Source: an uncultured Lachnospiraceae bacterium
GTDB taxonomy: Bacteria; Bacillota; Clostridia; Lachnospirales; Lachnospiraceae
Length of the DNA stretch: 64,000 bases
Direction of reading: 5' to 3'
NCBI GenBank assembly: GCA_900316625.1
Contig: ONDO01000008.1
Span: 1-64,000, forward strand
Shown: piece by piece, positions 36,615-45,933 of the stretch
Position numbering within the stretch: the stretch's first letter is position 1
Layout: each line of letters opens with the position of its first letter
The notes under the pieces: generated by a model
Told to the model about the DNA's origin: nothing
The model's database searches: none
Seen by the model: the letters and a program-made list of their open reading frames with translations, nothing else
Translations under genes and position numbers: made by a program

Positions 36615-37499
36615 TTATTTCCAGTGTTCAATGAATCCTTCGCCCATAGCCTCGGAGATGGTTCCGATGACGAAGAAGGCTTTCTTATCATAACGTCTAA
36701 CGACATCCTTGATATCAGGAATATCATGATTGGTACATACACAGATCAGGATGTTTCGATCCTTTCCGGTATACATTCCTCGTCCCGGGATGCTTGTAAC
36801 ACCACGGTCAAGTTCATTCATAATGTCATGCGAGATATCCGGATTGGAGTCCGAGATGATCAGGCAGATCTTCGCCTTCTTACCATTGTCGATGATCATA
36901 TCAGTAAGCTTGCCCATGATATATACAGCGATGATAGCATAGAGAGTTTGTTCTATGGAGAATGCGACAGCACCCATGATGACGACAGCGCCATCAAGTA
37001 TCTGAATGAGCCGGCCCATACTGACGGATCGCCAGTAGTGGTGAATGGCCTTGCCGAGAAGATCTGTGCCTCCCGAGGTGGCGTGTACATGAAGGATAAG
37101 TCCGGTTCCGATCCCGAAGAGGATACCTCCATACGCGGTAGTCAGGACGAGGTTATCCGCAATGAGAGGAACTTCCGGGAAGATAGCCAGCTCCACAGAC
37201 ATGATGACCCAGGATAAGCCGGTTCTTATGATGCTACGAAAGCCTTCAGCATAGATCGCAAAGAGGAAGATGGGAACATTCAGAAGAACATTCGATATCC
37301 AAAGCGGGATACCACCATCAATCCACATTCCGGTCAGCTGCTTGATGACGATCGCAAGACCTGTGACACCGCCGGTAACCAGACCGGCCGGATCGAGGAC
37401 ACACTTGATATCAATGGTCATGATGGTGGAACCGATGAAGATCAGAAGGGCATCCCGCATCCTCAACTTTGTGAATTGTTTTCGTATAACTTCCTGCAT
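36615..37499 (-). CDS. YitT family membrane protein
   Basis: 294 residues. Five or six membrane helices (GSTIMTIDIKCVLDPAGLVTGGVTGLAIV..., GIPLWISNVLLNVPIF) form the YitT domain. A soluble C-terminal DUF2179 domain (about 225-290) contains the GMYTGKDRNILICVC and FVIGTISEAMGEGF landmarks. The function of the family is not established. The start at 37499 has the SD ggggag; the frame is open to 37613 without one. It stands alone between a terminator and a divergent glycosyltransferase. Confidence 0.9.
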   Translation of the reverse strand: MQEVIRKQFTKLRMRDALLIFIGSTIMTIDIKCVLDPAGLVTGGVTGLAIVIKQLTGMWIDGGIPLWISNVLLNVPIFLFAIYAEGFRSIIRTGLSWVIMSVELAIFPEVPLIADNLVLTTAYGGILFGIGTGLILHVHATSGGTDLLGKAIHHYWRSVSMGRLIQILDGAVVIMGAVAFSIEQTLYAIIAVYIMGKLTDMIIDNGKKAKICLIISDSNPDISHDIMNELDRGVTSIPGRGMYTGKDRNILICVCTNHDIPDIKDVVRRYDKKAFFVIGTISEAMGEGFIEHWK

Positions 37500-37718
37500 A
37501 TTGACTCCCCAATCTAAATGAAAAAATCTACATAGAAAAAGACGAATCCTACCGGACGCATATGCGCACGATATAATTCGCCTTTTGGCTCTTGTAATGT
37601 GAAGTCGGTCCAATAAACCGAACGTGCTTATTCTACACTAGGTCATAGAAAAAACACAACCTTCTCAGGAAATATTGTATAATAACCTAGATATGTTATT
37701 TGATGGGAGAAGAATGTT

Positions 37719-38738
37719 TTGGAAAAACTAATCACTTTTGGAATTCCTTGTTATAATTCTGCGGAATATATGGGGAAGTGTATTGAATCACTCCTTCCAG
37801 GTGGTGATGATATTGAGATTATTATTGTTGATGACGGTTCTACGGATGATACGGCAAGAATCGCTGATGAATACGAAGCAAAGTATCCGGGAATCTGTCG
37901 TGCAATCCATCAGGAAAATGGTGGACACGGCGAGGCAGTGAATACCGGACTTAAGAATGCGACCGGACTCTACTATAAGGTAGTTGATTCGGATGACTGG
38001 GTGGATCAGGAAGCGTATGCCAAGGTGCGCGAGACGCTGAAGAAGCTCGTTGCTGCCGGAACTCCGGTAGATATGCTTCTTACGAATTATGTCTATGAGA
38101 AGGTTTCTGAGAATCACCAGAGACGTATGATGTACACCCTTCTCTTCCCGGAGAACAAGGTAATCGGTTGGAGCGATATGAAACGTGTCATCCCCGGATT
38201 TACGATTCTGATGCATTCCGTTACCTACCGCACAGAGATGCTTAGAGCCTGTGGACTCAGGCTCCCCAAGCATACCTTCTATGTGGATAACCTTTTCGTC
38301 TATGAGCCGCTTCCTTCAGTGAAGACAATCTATTATCTGAATGTCGATTTCTATCGCTATTATATCGGTCGTGCAGGCCAGTCTGTTGCAGAACAGACCA
38401 TGGTCAAGCGTATCGATCAGCAGCTGAGAGTCAACTATATGATGATCGATGCCTGCGACCTCTGGGCACTGCAGGAAGAGCATTTGAGAGATTATATGCT
38501 GAGCTATCTACAGATGATTACTGTTGTATCAACAACCATAGCCTATGTTTCGAAGACAGATGAGAATCTGGAGAAGATCAGAGCTCTCTATCGTTATATG
38601 AAGGAGAAGGACCGAAGAACCTACCGCCATATTCGACATGGCATCTTCGGAAATGCAATGAACCTTCCCGGTAAGTTTGGAAGATATCTTTCGATCAAGG
38701 CTTATCATGGTGCACAGAAATTTATGGGATTCAACTAA
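37719..38738 (+). CDS. Family 2 glycosyltransferase (TTG start)
   Basis: 339 residues. The GT-A core shows ITFGIPCYNSAEYMGKCI, IEIIIVDDGSTDDTARIAD and the metal site YKVVDSDDWVDQ. The C-terminal half is helical. The start is TTG at 37719, nine bases after gggaga; no ATG in frame fits. A TATAAT-like box (ttgtataataa, 37674-37684) lies upstream. It probably builds a surface glycan. It ends 10 bases before the repeat-bearing membrane protein, with which it is likely co-transcribed. Confidence 0.88.
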   Translation: MEKLITFGIPCYNSAEYMGKCIESLLPGGDDIEIIIVDDGSTDDTARIADEYEAKYPGICRAIHQENGGHGEAVNTGLKNATGLYYKVVDSDDWVDQEAYAKVRETLKKLVAAGTPVDMLLTNYVYEKVSENHQRRMMYTLLFPENKVIGWSDMKRVIPGFTILMHSVTYRTEMLRACGLRLPKHTFYVDNLFVYEPLPSVKTIYYLNVDFYRYYIGRAGQSVAEQTMVKRIDQQLRVNYMMIDACDLWALQEEHLRDYMLSYLQMITVVSTTIAYVSKTDENLEKIRALYRYMKEKDRRTYRHIRHGIFGNAMNLPGKFGRYLSIKAYHGAQKFMGFN

Positions 38739-38748
38739 GGGGGACCTC

Positions 38749-39474
38749 ATGGATCAGAACGAATTCAATTCAGAAGAAACTCAGGTTCAGACTGAGCAGG
38801 AGACATCCAGCCAGCCGAACCAGAACAATGATGGTTATAAGCCTTACGGCCAGCCAAACCAGAATAACTGCGGGCAGCAGCCTTACAGCCAGCCCAATCA
38901 GAACAACTATGGTCAGCAGCCATACGGCCAGCCGAACCAGAATAACAATGGTCAGCAGCCTTACGGCCAGCCCAATCAGAACAACTACGGTCAGCAGCCT
39001 TACAGCCAGCCGGATCAGAATAACTGCGGGCAGCAGCCTTACGGCCAGCCCAATCAGAACTACTATGGCCAGCCGGCCTACCAGCCCGTGGAGATGCCGC
39101 CCAAGGGAATGGCAACCGCAGCTCTGATACTTGGAATCTTTAGTATGGCCCTCTTCTGTACCGGTTTTGTAGCAATCATACTCGGTGTGCTCGCAATTAT
39201 CTTTGGTGCGATCTCCATGAAGAAACTGAAGACCTGGAACGAGACCCATCCGAATCGTAGAGTGGAGAGAACAACAGCCATTGCCGGATTGATCACAGGT
39301 ATTGTAGGCACAGTCATCGCTCTGGTCATTACGGGACTTCTCATCTTTGGTTATTCCAATATCTTCCGTATAATGTCAGATCAGATGAAGAACGGCAAGA
39401 GTTACGAGGACCAGCTGCCGGAAGAATTCTATGATGAGTTCTACGGCCAGTTCCCGGAACTGAATAATTACTAA
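38749..39474 (+). CDS. DUF4190 membrane protein with Gln/Asn/Pro/Tyr repeats
   Basis: 241 residues. The N-terminal half (22-115) is a low-complexity domain of about seven 13-residue repeats (QPNQNNYGQQPYG and variants). Two membrane helices then form a DUF4190 domain (MATAALILGIFSMALFCTG, ending FGAISMKKLKTWNE) followed by a further helix near 180-205. The C-terminus is acidic and may be outside. The start at 38749 has the SD aaggggg. Proteins of this layout are common in Firmicutes and Actinobacteria without a known function. The repeat half is likely cytoplasmic or extracellular and disordered. Confidence 0.85.
   Translation: MDQNEFNSEETQVQTEQETSSQPNQNNDGYKPYGQPNQNNCGQQPYSQPNQNNYGQQPYGQPNQNNNGQQPYGQPNQNNYGQQPYSQPDQNNCGQQPYGQPNQNYYGQPAYQPVEMPPKGMATAALILGIFSMALFCTGFVAIILGVLAIIFGAISMKKLKTWNETHPNRRVERTTAIAGLITGIVGTVIALVITGLLIFGYSNIFRIMSDQMKNGKSYEDQLPEEFYDEFYGQFPELNNY
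38812..39087 (+). repeat. 39-bp tandem repeat within the DUF4190 gene
   Basis: About seven in-frame copies of a 39-base unit encoding QPNQNN(Y/C/N)GQQPY(G/S). The copies differ mostly by silent or single-residue changes. The number may vary between strains. Confidence 0.85.
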
Positions 39475-39501
39475 TTTTATGATGAGGTCCGGCTATGGAG
39501 G

Positions 39502-39530
39502 TTGACATCCCCTGTGGCGGTTCGTATAAT
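39502..39530 (+). promoter_or_regulatory. ileS promoter
   Basis: Perfect consensus: TTGACA (39502-39507), a 17-base spacer, TATAAT (39525-39530). The predicted start is near 39537. Confidence 0.92.
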
Positions 39531-39536
39531 AAATTT

Positions 39537-39846
39537 GCTTTTTAAAACTGAACAAAGGCGTTGAAGAAGACAGTAGACTAATTGAGGAAAGCCAAGCGAG
39601 TCGGGTATGGTGAGAGCCGATGCAAGTACTGATTATTTGAAGATCACTTCCGAGCTGCGAGCAGAACATCTGCTTCGCAAATGAAGGGCAAGCCCTACAT
39701 TTACCGAAGGAGATAAGTAAGTGAGCCGGGATTCTCCTCGTGAGCGAGAGCATGTTTGTCCGGAGCTTCGGCGGAAGGAGAACACGTCACATAGGTGGTT
39801 ATTACAGATGCCCTCTGTCCTATGCGGACCGAGGGCATTTTTATTT
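39537..39846 (+). promoter_or_regulatory. T-box leader (isoleucine) of ileS with terminator
   Basis: Stem I carries an AGTA motif (cagtagac, about 39571) and the specifier ATC (Ile) at 39643-39645 within gaagatcactt. The antiterminator motif is ataggtggttattac (39791-39805), less canonical than the valS copy but with the TGGT bulge that pairs with the ACCA end of tRNA-Ile. The terminator stem is 39808-39838 (atgccctc..gtcc with ggac..gagggcat) plus a T-rich tail. Uncharged tRNA-Ile should increase IleRS. The 429-base gap before ileS is filled by this and the promoter. Confidence 0.9.
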
Positions 39847-39903
39847 TGTAGCGTTTCGGGGAAGAGAAAGCCGGAATGTAAGATTACTCAGGAGGAAAAA
39901 GTA

Positions 39904-42900
39904 ATGTACAAAAAAGTTGACAGTTCCATGAATTTCGTGGACCGCGAGAAGGAAGTAGTTGAGTTCTGGAATGAGAACTCGATTTTCACCAAGTCCATGG
40001 ATACCCGTAAGCAGGGTGAGACCTATACCTTCTATGATGGCCCTCCCACTGCAAATGGTAAGCCCCATATCGGTCACGTTCTGACCCGTGTGATCAAGGA
40101 TATGATCCCCAGATATCAGACCATGAAGGGGAAATACGTTCCTCGTAAGGCTGGTTGGGATACTCATGGCCTGCCTGTTGAGATCGGTGTCGAGAAGGAA
40201 CTTGGCCTGGATGGAAAGGAACAGATCGAAGAGTACGGCATGGAGCCCTTCATCAAGAAGTGTAAGGAATCCGTATGGAAGTACAAGGGTATGTGGGAGA
40301 AGTTCTCTGACCAGGTAGGTTTCTGGGCTGACATGAAGCATCCTTACATCACTTATGATGATAACTTCATCGAGTCCGAGTGGTGGGCTCTGAATGAAAT
40401 CTGGAAGAAGAAGCTCCTCTACAAGGGATTCAAAGTTGTTCCTTATTGCCCTCGTTGTGGTACCCCTCTGTCTTCCCAGGAAGTAGCACAGGGCTATAAG
40501 ACGGTTAAGGAGCGTTCTGCAATCGTTCGCTTCAAGGTTGTAGGTAAGGATGAATACATCCTGGCCTGGACCACCACTCCCTGGACCCTTCCCTCGAATA
40601 CCGCACTCTGCGTTAACCCTTCCGAGACCTATGTTAAGGTTAAGGCTGCTGACGGTATGACATATATCCTGGCTCAGGCTCTTGCTGATAGTGTTCTTGG
40701 TTCTCTTGCTAAGGAAGAGGGCGAGAAGGCATATGAAGTCCTTGAGACCTACGTAGGTAATGACCTCTGTGGTATTGAGTACGAGCCTCTCTACGCATGC
40801 GCTGCAAAGGCTGCTGAGAATGCTCATAAGAAGGCACATTACGTTCTTTCTGATAACTATGTAACCATGACCGATGGTACCGGTATCGTACATATCGCTC
40901 CTGCATTCGGTGAAGATGATGCCCGTATCGGACGTGAGCATGACCTTCCTCTGATCCAGATGGTAGACCAGACCGGTAAGCTCAAGCCCGAGGCTGAGCC
41001 TTTCGGTGGCATGCGTTGTAAGCCGACCCAGGCTGAGATCGAAGCTGGTGCAATCTCTGCAGACCCTGAAGTTCTGAAGGATCTGGACAAGAGGGGCCTC
41101 CTCTTCGCAGCACCTAAGTTCGAGCATGATTATCCTCATTGCTGGAGATGTGATACTCCGCTCATCTACTATGCCAGAGAGTCCTGGTTCATCAAGATGA
41201 CCGAAGTACGTGATGACCTGGTTCGTAATAATAACACCGTGAACTGGATTCCTAAGGGAATCGGTGAAGGCCGTTTCGGTAAGTGGTTAGAGAACGTTCA
41301 GGACTGGGGTATCTCCCGTGACCGTTACTGGGGTACTCCTCTTAACATCTGGCAGTGTGAGGGATGTGGACATCAGGATTCCATCGGATCCCGTGCTGAG
41401 CTCAAGGAGAAGACTGGTCGTGAAGACGCGCTCACCGTAGAGCTTCATCGCCCTTACATCGATGACTTCACCTACACCTGCCCTGATTGCGGCAAGACCA
41501 TGCGTCGTGTTCCTGAAGTTATTGACTGCTGGTTTGACTCTGGTGCAATGCCTTTCGCACAGCATCATTATCCTTTCGAGAATAAGGAAGTATTTGAGCA
41601 GCAGTTCCCTGCGAAGTTCATCTCGGAAGCAGTTGACCAGACCCGTGGTTGGTTCTACTCCCTCATGGCTGAGTCCACCATCCTCTTCAACAAGGCTCCT
41701 TATGAGAACGTCATCGTTCTGGGCCATGTACAGGATGAGAACGGTCAGAAGATGTCCAAGTCCAAGGGTAACGCAGTAGATCCTTTCGATGCACTCGACA
41801 AGTTCGGCGCGGATGCAATCCGTTGGTACTTCTACACCAACTCTCAGCCTTGGCTGCCCAACAAGTTCCACGAGAAGGCTGTTATGGAAGGCCAGAGAAA
41901 GTTCATCTCTACCCTCTGGAACACCTATGCATTCTTCGTGCTCTATGCCAATATCGATAAGTTCGATCAGACCAGGTACGCTCTGGAATATGACAAGCTT
42001 GGTGTAATGGATAAGTGGGTTCTGTCTCGTCTCCAGACGGCGATCAAGGGTGTTGATGAGAACCTTGCAGCATACAAGATTCCCGAAGCAGCCAAGTTCC
42101 TGGATGTATTCGTAGATGAGCTTTCCAACTGGTATGTTCGCCGCTCCAGAGAACGTTTCTGGGCCAAGGGCATGGGGCAGGATAAGATCAACGCTTACAT
42201 GACTCTGTGGACCGCTCTTACCGAGATTTCTAAGGCAGCAGCACCTATGGTTCCCTTCATCACGGAAGAGATTTACCAGAACCTGGTTCGCTCGTGTGAC
42301 GCAGCAGCACCGGAATCCATCCATCTCTGTGACTTCCCTGTCGTAAAGGAAGAATGGATCGATGCAGACCTTGAAGCAAGCATGGATGAACTTCTCAAGG
42401 TTGTTGTTCTTGGCCGTGCCTGCCGTAACGAAGCGAATATCAAGAACCGTCAGCCCATCGCTAAGATGTATGTAAAGGCTGAGCAGGCTCTTCCTGAGTA
42501 CTTTGTAGAGATCATCGAAGACGAGTTGAACGTTAAGTCCTGTGAGTTCACCGATGATGTTGAGAATTTCACCACCTATACCTTCAAGCCTCAGCTTAAG
42601 ACCGTAGGTCCTAAGTTTGGTAAGTTCCTTGGTAAAATCCAGGGGGCTCTTAAGGATCTGGATGGTAATGCAGCAATGAAGTCTCTTAAGGAAGACGGCG
42701 TACTCAAGTTCCCTGAGATCGATCCTTCCGTAGAACTTGCAGAAGAAGATCTTTTGATCACCATGACCCAGCAGGAAGGTTATGTAACCCAGAACGATAA
42801 CGGCATAACCGTAGTTATGGATACCAATCTCTCCGAAGAACTTCTCGAGGAAGGTTTCGCCAGAGAGCTGATCTCCAAGATCCAGACCATGCGTAAGGAA

Positions 42901-43098
42901 GCTGACTTCGAAGTGATGGATCATATCGAGATCTCCTACGAGGGCTCTGATAAGATCAAGACGATCTTCGATAAGCAGGGCGCTTTCATTGCTGGTGAAA
43001 CTCTGGCAGATGGCCTTGTAGCCGGTCTGAATGATGGCTACAGGAAAGCATGGAATATCAACGGTGAAGATGTGACGCTGGCTGTTAAAAAACTTTAA
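39904..43098 (+). CDS. ileS: Isoleucyl-tRNA synthetase, long eukaryote-like type
   Basis: 1064 residues, class I. The HIGH motif is in GPPTANGKPHIGHVL at about 44-58. The zinc-type YCPRCGTPLSSQEVAQGYK lies near 182-200, and the CP1 editing domain (AWTTTPWTLPSNTALCV) near 222. KMSKSKGNA is near 616. The C-terminal third extends well past the about 930 residues of the E. coli type and lacks its final zinc finger. This fits the IleRS2 subgroup, known for lower sensitivity to mupirocin. The start at 39904 follows the SD aggagg; the longer open frame runs back into the T-box and is not coding. Confidence 0.96.
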   Translation: MYKKVDSSMNFVDREKEVVEFWNENSIFTKSMDTRKQGETYTFYDGPPTANGKPHIGHVLTRVIKDMIPRYQTMKGKYVPRKAGWDTHGLPVEIGVEKELGLDGKEQIEEYGMEPFIKKCKESVWKYKGMWEKFSDQVGFWADMKHPYITYDDNFIESEWWALNEIWKKKLLYKGFKVVPYCPRCGTPLSSQEVAQGYKTVKERSAIVRFKVVGKDEYILAWTTTPWTLPSNTALCVNPSETYVKVKAADGMTYILAQALADSVLGSLAKEEGEKAYEVLETYVGNDLCGIEYEPLYACAAKAAENAHKKAHYVLSDNYVTMTDGTGIVHIAPAFGEDDARIGREHDLPLIQMVDQTGKLKPEAEPFGGMRCKPTQAEIEAGAISADPEVLKDLDKRGLLFAAPKFEHDYPHCWRCDTPLIYYARESWFIKMTEVRDDLVRNNNTVNWIPKGIGEGRFGKWLENVQDWGISRDRYWGTPLNIWQCEGCGHQDSIGSRAELKEKTGREDALTVELHRPYIDDFTYTCPDCGKTMRRVPEVIDCWFDSGAMPFAQHHYPFENKEVFEQQFPAKFISEAVDQTRGWFYSLMAESTILFNKAPYENVIVLGHVQDENGQKMSKSKGNAVDPFDALDKFGADAIRWYFYTNSQPWLPNKFHEKAVMEGQRKFISTLWNTYAFFVLYANIDKFDQTRYALEYDKLGVMDKWVLSRLQTAIKGVDENLAAYKIPEAAKFLDVFVDELSNWYVRRSRERFWAKGMGQDKINAYMTLWTALTEISKAAAPMVPFITEEIYQNLVRSCDAAAPESIHLCDFPVVKEEWIDADLEASMDELLKVVVLGRACRNEANIKNRQPIAKMYVKAEQALPEYFVEIIEDELNVKSCEFTDDVENFTTYTFKPQLKTVGPKFGKFLGKIQGALKDLDGNAAMKSLKEDGVLKFPEIDPSVELAEEDLLITMTQQEGYVTQNDNGITVVMDTNLSEELLEEGFARELISKIQTMRKEADFEVMDHIEISYEGSDKIKTIFDKQGAFIAGETLADGLVAGLNDGYRKAWNINGEDVTLAVKKL

Positions 43099-43114
43099 AA
43101 GCTACAATAAAGCG

Positions 43115-43143
43115 TTGCCTTTGTTTAATATTTTCACTATAAT
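43115..43143 (+). promoter_or_regulatory. glgP promoter
   Basis: TTGCCT (43115-43120), a 17-base spacer, TATAAT (43138-43143), start expected near 43150. A second TATAAT at 43182-43187 is preceded by TTGACA only 14 bases away, which is too short for a standard promoter. Confidence 0.65.
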
Positions 43144-43175
43144 TTGGGATGTGTCAGACGATTGACACATCCCAA
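43144..43175. repeat. 13-bp perfect palindrome at the glgP start site
   Basis: ttgggatgtgtca (43144-43156) and tgacacatcccaa (43163-43175) with a six-base spacer. It abuts the -10 box and covers the predicted start site. It could be an operator, the ileS transcript end (there is no T tract), or a 5' message hairpin. Confidence 0.75.
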
Positions 43176-43247
43176 TTGCGTTATAATGAAAATTGTAGTG
43201 TATCGAAATAGTTTTTACTCTAAGTTTCTCCCTAGGAGGAGGGGTCT

Positions 43248-45707
43248 ATGAAGTTCCAGCATTTAACCAAGAAAGAGTTCCACGATCGCTTTAATCAGCT
43301 GATGAGAAATCGTTATCGTAAGGATACCGAGGAAGCAACCATGGAAGAGAAATATCAGGTTTTCTCTGAACTGACCAAGGATGCTATCATCGATCGATGG
43401 ATCGCCACCCAGGATGCCATGAAAGAGACTGATCCCAAGATCGTTTACTACATGTCCATGGAATTCTTGGTAGGTCGCGCACTCGGCAACAATCTTTTGA
43501 ATATCGGGTCCTACGATCTGGCGAAAGAGTATCTTGAAGAGATTGGCATTGATATCAATGCAATGGAGGACCAGGAGCCGGATCCGGCACTTGGAAATGG
43601 TGGTCTGGGAAGACTGGCAGCATGCTTTATGGATTCCTTGTCGACCTTGGGCTATGGTGCCTATGGCTGCGGTATCCGTTATCGTTATGGCATGTTCAAG
43701 CAGGAGATTGAAGATGGATATCAGAAGGAAGTTCCCGACAACTGGCTGAGAACCCCTTATCCTTTCGAACTCAGAAGAGACGAATACCGTTATGAAGTCA
43801 AGTTCGGCGGTTATGTACGTACCGAACCCAAGCCTGATGGCAATCTGCAGTATGTTCAGGATGGCTACCATAGCATTATGGCAGTTCCCTATGACATGCC
43901 CATCGTAGGCTACAAGAATAATGTCGTAAACTCTCTGATCATGTGGGACGCAGAACCCAAGGAAGTCTTCTCTCTGGATTCCTTTGATAAGGGTGAGTAT
44001 GAGAAGGCAGTTGCAGAACAGAATCTGGCTCGTAACCTGGTAGAAGTGCTCTATCCCAATGATAACCATGTTTCCGGTAAGGAACTGCGTCTAAGACAGC
44101 AGTACTTCTTCGTCTCTGCATCCATTCAGAGAGCAATTGACCGTTTCAAGAGAGATCATGATGACATCCACGATCTTCCCAAGAAGGTCACCTTCCAGAT
44201 GAATGATACACATCCGACACTGGCTGTTCCGGAACTGATGAGAATTCTCGTGGATGAGGAAGGCCTGTCCTGGGATGATGCATGGGATATTACGACAAGA
44301 ACCTGTGCTTACACCAACCATACCATCATGCAGGAAGCATTAGAGAAGTGGCCCATCGAAATCTTCGCACGTCTTCTGCCTCGTATCTATCAGATCGTAG
44401 AAGAGATCAACCGTAGATTTGTCGAGGATGTCAAGGCCCGTTTCCCTGGAGATAACGATCGTATCGGACGCATGGCAATCATCTATGACGGTCAGGTACG
44501 CATGGCATATCTTGCAATCGTTGGTGGTTATTCCGTCAACGGTGTAGCAGCCCTGCATACAGAGATCCTGAAGAAGGTAACACTTCATGACTTCTATGAG
44601 ATGTATCCGGATAAGTTCTCCAATAAGACCAATGGTGTAACACAGAGAAGATTCCTTCTTCATGGTGATCGTCTTATGGCTGACTGGGTAACCAGCAAGA
44701 TCGGAGATGACTGGATTACAGATCTGTACAAGATGAAAGCCCTCGAAGTCTATGCAGACGATAAGAAGGCTCAGCACGAATTCATGAATATTAAGTATCA
44801 GAATAAGGTACGCCTTGCGAAGTACATCAAGGAGCATAACGGAATCGATGTCGACCCTCGTTCGATTTTCGATGTCCAGGTTAAGAGACTTCACGAATAT
44901 AAGCGTCAGCTGATGAATATCCTCAACATTATGTACCTCTATAACGAGCTTAAGGATCATCCGGAGATGGAGTTCACTCCGAGAACCTTTATCTTCGGTG
45001 CGAAAGCATCCGCAGGTTATCATGTTGCAAAGCTTATCATTAAGCTGATCAACAATGTAGGAGCGGTCATCAACAATGATCCTTCCATCGATGGCAAGAT
45101 CAAGGTTGTCTTCATCGAGGACTATAAGGTGTCCATTGCAGAATGGATCTTCGCTGCTGCAGATGTTTCTGAGCAGATCTCCACGGCATCCAAGGAGGCA
45201 TCCGGAACGTCAAACATGAAGTTCATGTTAAACGGTGCGCTGACCCTCGGAACCATGGACGGTGCGAATGTCGAGATGGTCGAAGAGATGGGCATAGAGA
45301 ATGCTTTCATCTTCGGTATGTCTGCGGATGAAGTAATTGAGCTCGAGAAGAATCGTAATTACGATCCTATGCAGATCTTCAATAATGATCAGAAGATCAG
45401 AAGAGTACTCATGCAGCTGGTAGATGGATATTACAGCCCGGATAATCCTGAACTCTTCCGCGATATCTATAATTCCCTGCTCAATACCCAGGTGACCCAG
45501 TATGCAGATACCTATTTTGTACTGAAGGATTTCTGGTCTTATGACAAGGCAAGACACGATATTGTGGATGCCTATAATGATCAGGCACGTTGGGCAAAGA
45601 TGGCAATCTTAAATATGGCAAATGTCGGTAAGTTCTCTTCCGATAGAACCATCCAGCAGTATGTCGATGATATCTGGAAACTTGATAAGATTACCGTGAA
45701 AGGTTGA
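43248..45707 (+). CDS. glgP: Glycogen/starch (alpha-glucan) phosphorylase
   Basis: 819 residues. It releases glucose 1-phosphate from alpha-1,4-glucan ends. The N-terminal region YYMSMEFLVGRALGNN, the GNGGLGRLAACF loop, the MNDTHPTLA stretch and the PLP-lysine motif EASGTSNMKFMLNGA are all present. The length is standard for bacterial GlgP. The start has a very strong SD (aggaggaggggt). It is monocistronic, with a long terminator downstream and a palindrome at its promoter. It supplies glycolysis from storage glycogen or imported maltodextrin. Confidence 0.97.
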   Translation: MKFQHLTKKEFHDRFNQLMRNRYRKDTEEATMEEKYQVFSELTKDAIIDRWIATQDAMKETDPKIVYYMSMEFLVGRALGNNLLNIGSYDLAKEYLEEIGIDINAMEDQEPDPALGNGGLGRLAACFMDSLSTLGYGAYGCGIRYRYGMFKQEIEDGYQKEVPDNWLRTPYPFELRRDEYRYEVKFGGYVRTEPKPDGNLQYVQDGYHSIMAVPYDMPIVGYKNNVVNSLIMWDAEPKEVFSLDSFDKGEYEKAVAEQNLARNLVEVLYPNDNHVSGKELRLRQQYFFVSASIQRAIDRFKRDHDDIHDLPKKVTFQMNDTHPTLAVPELMRILVDEEGLSWDDAWDITTRTCAYTNHTIMQEALEKWPIEIFARLLPRIYQIVEEINRRFVEDVKARFPGDNDRIGRMAIIYDGQVRMAYLAIVGGYSVNGVAALHTEILKKVTLHDFYEMYPDKFSNKTNGVTQRRFLLHGDRLMADWVTSKIGDDWITDLYKMKALEVYADDKKAQHEFMNIKYQNKVRLAKYIKEHNGIDVDPRSIFDVQVKRLHEYKRQLMNILNIMYLYNELKDHPEMEFTPRTFIFGAKASAGYHVAKLIIKLINNVGAVINNDPSIDGKIKVVFIEDYKVSIAEWIFAAADVSEQISTASKEASGTSNMKFMLNGALTLGTMDGANVEMVEEMGIENAFIFGMSADEVIELEKNRNYDPMQIFNNDQKIRRVLMQLVDGYYSPDNPELFRDIYNSLLNTQVTQYADTYFVLKDFWSYDKARHDIVDAYNDQARWAKMAILNMANVGKFSSDRTIQQYVDDIWKLDKITVKG

Positions 45708-45750
45708 GGAATTCGGTAGACATGCCGATATATACCCTGTAACGGATGAC

Positions 45751-45813
45751 AGAAGAGGCCATGGAATGGTCTGCAGATTGAATGTGCAGATATTCCATGG
45801 TCTCTTCTTTTTT
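45751..45813 (+). terminator. glgP terminator
   Basis: A 17-base arm pair with one G-T (45751-45767 with 45792-45808), a 24-base loop that folds further, then six T residues. Confidence 0.85.
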
Positions 45814-45933
45814 GTATCGAAGTAGGAAGTGCTCGGTATATAGACATGGATGTCCTGACAATAGACAGCAGGAAGGCTGTAAAGCGCGGCAGGGAGCCCT
45901 GCAGTCACAGATGTATCTAGAGAGGAGAAATGT

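Noticed and set aside
38812..39087. Regular repeats resembling a CRISPR array
   Set aside because: The 39-base units are directly adjacent without spacers and are in frame with a protein repeat.
39721..39903. 61-codon N-terminal extension of IleRS
   Set aside because: It would be encoded by the T-box antiterminator and terminator. The ATG at 39904 has an SD and matches the family start.
41287..42924. 545-codon minus-strand frame opposite ileS (also 39841-41139)
   Set aside because: Antisense shadows of ileS without start signals.
43162..43187. TTGACA and TATAAT before glgP as a promoter
   Set aside because: The spacer is only 14 bases. The TTGCCT-N17-TATAAT pair just upstream is better.
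45709..45933. Overlapping minus-strand frames after glgP
   Set aside because: They cover the glgP terminator and lack ribosome sites.
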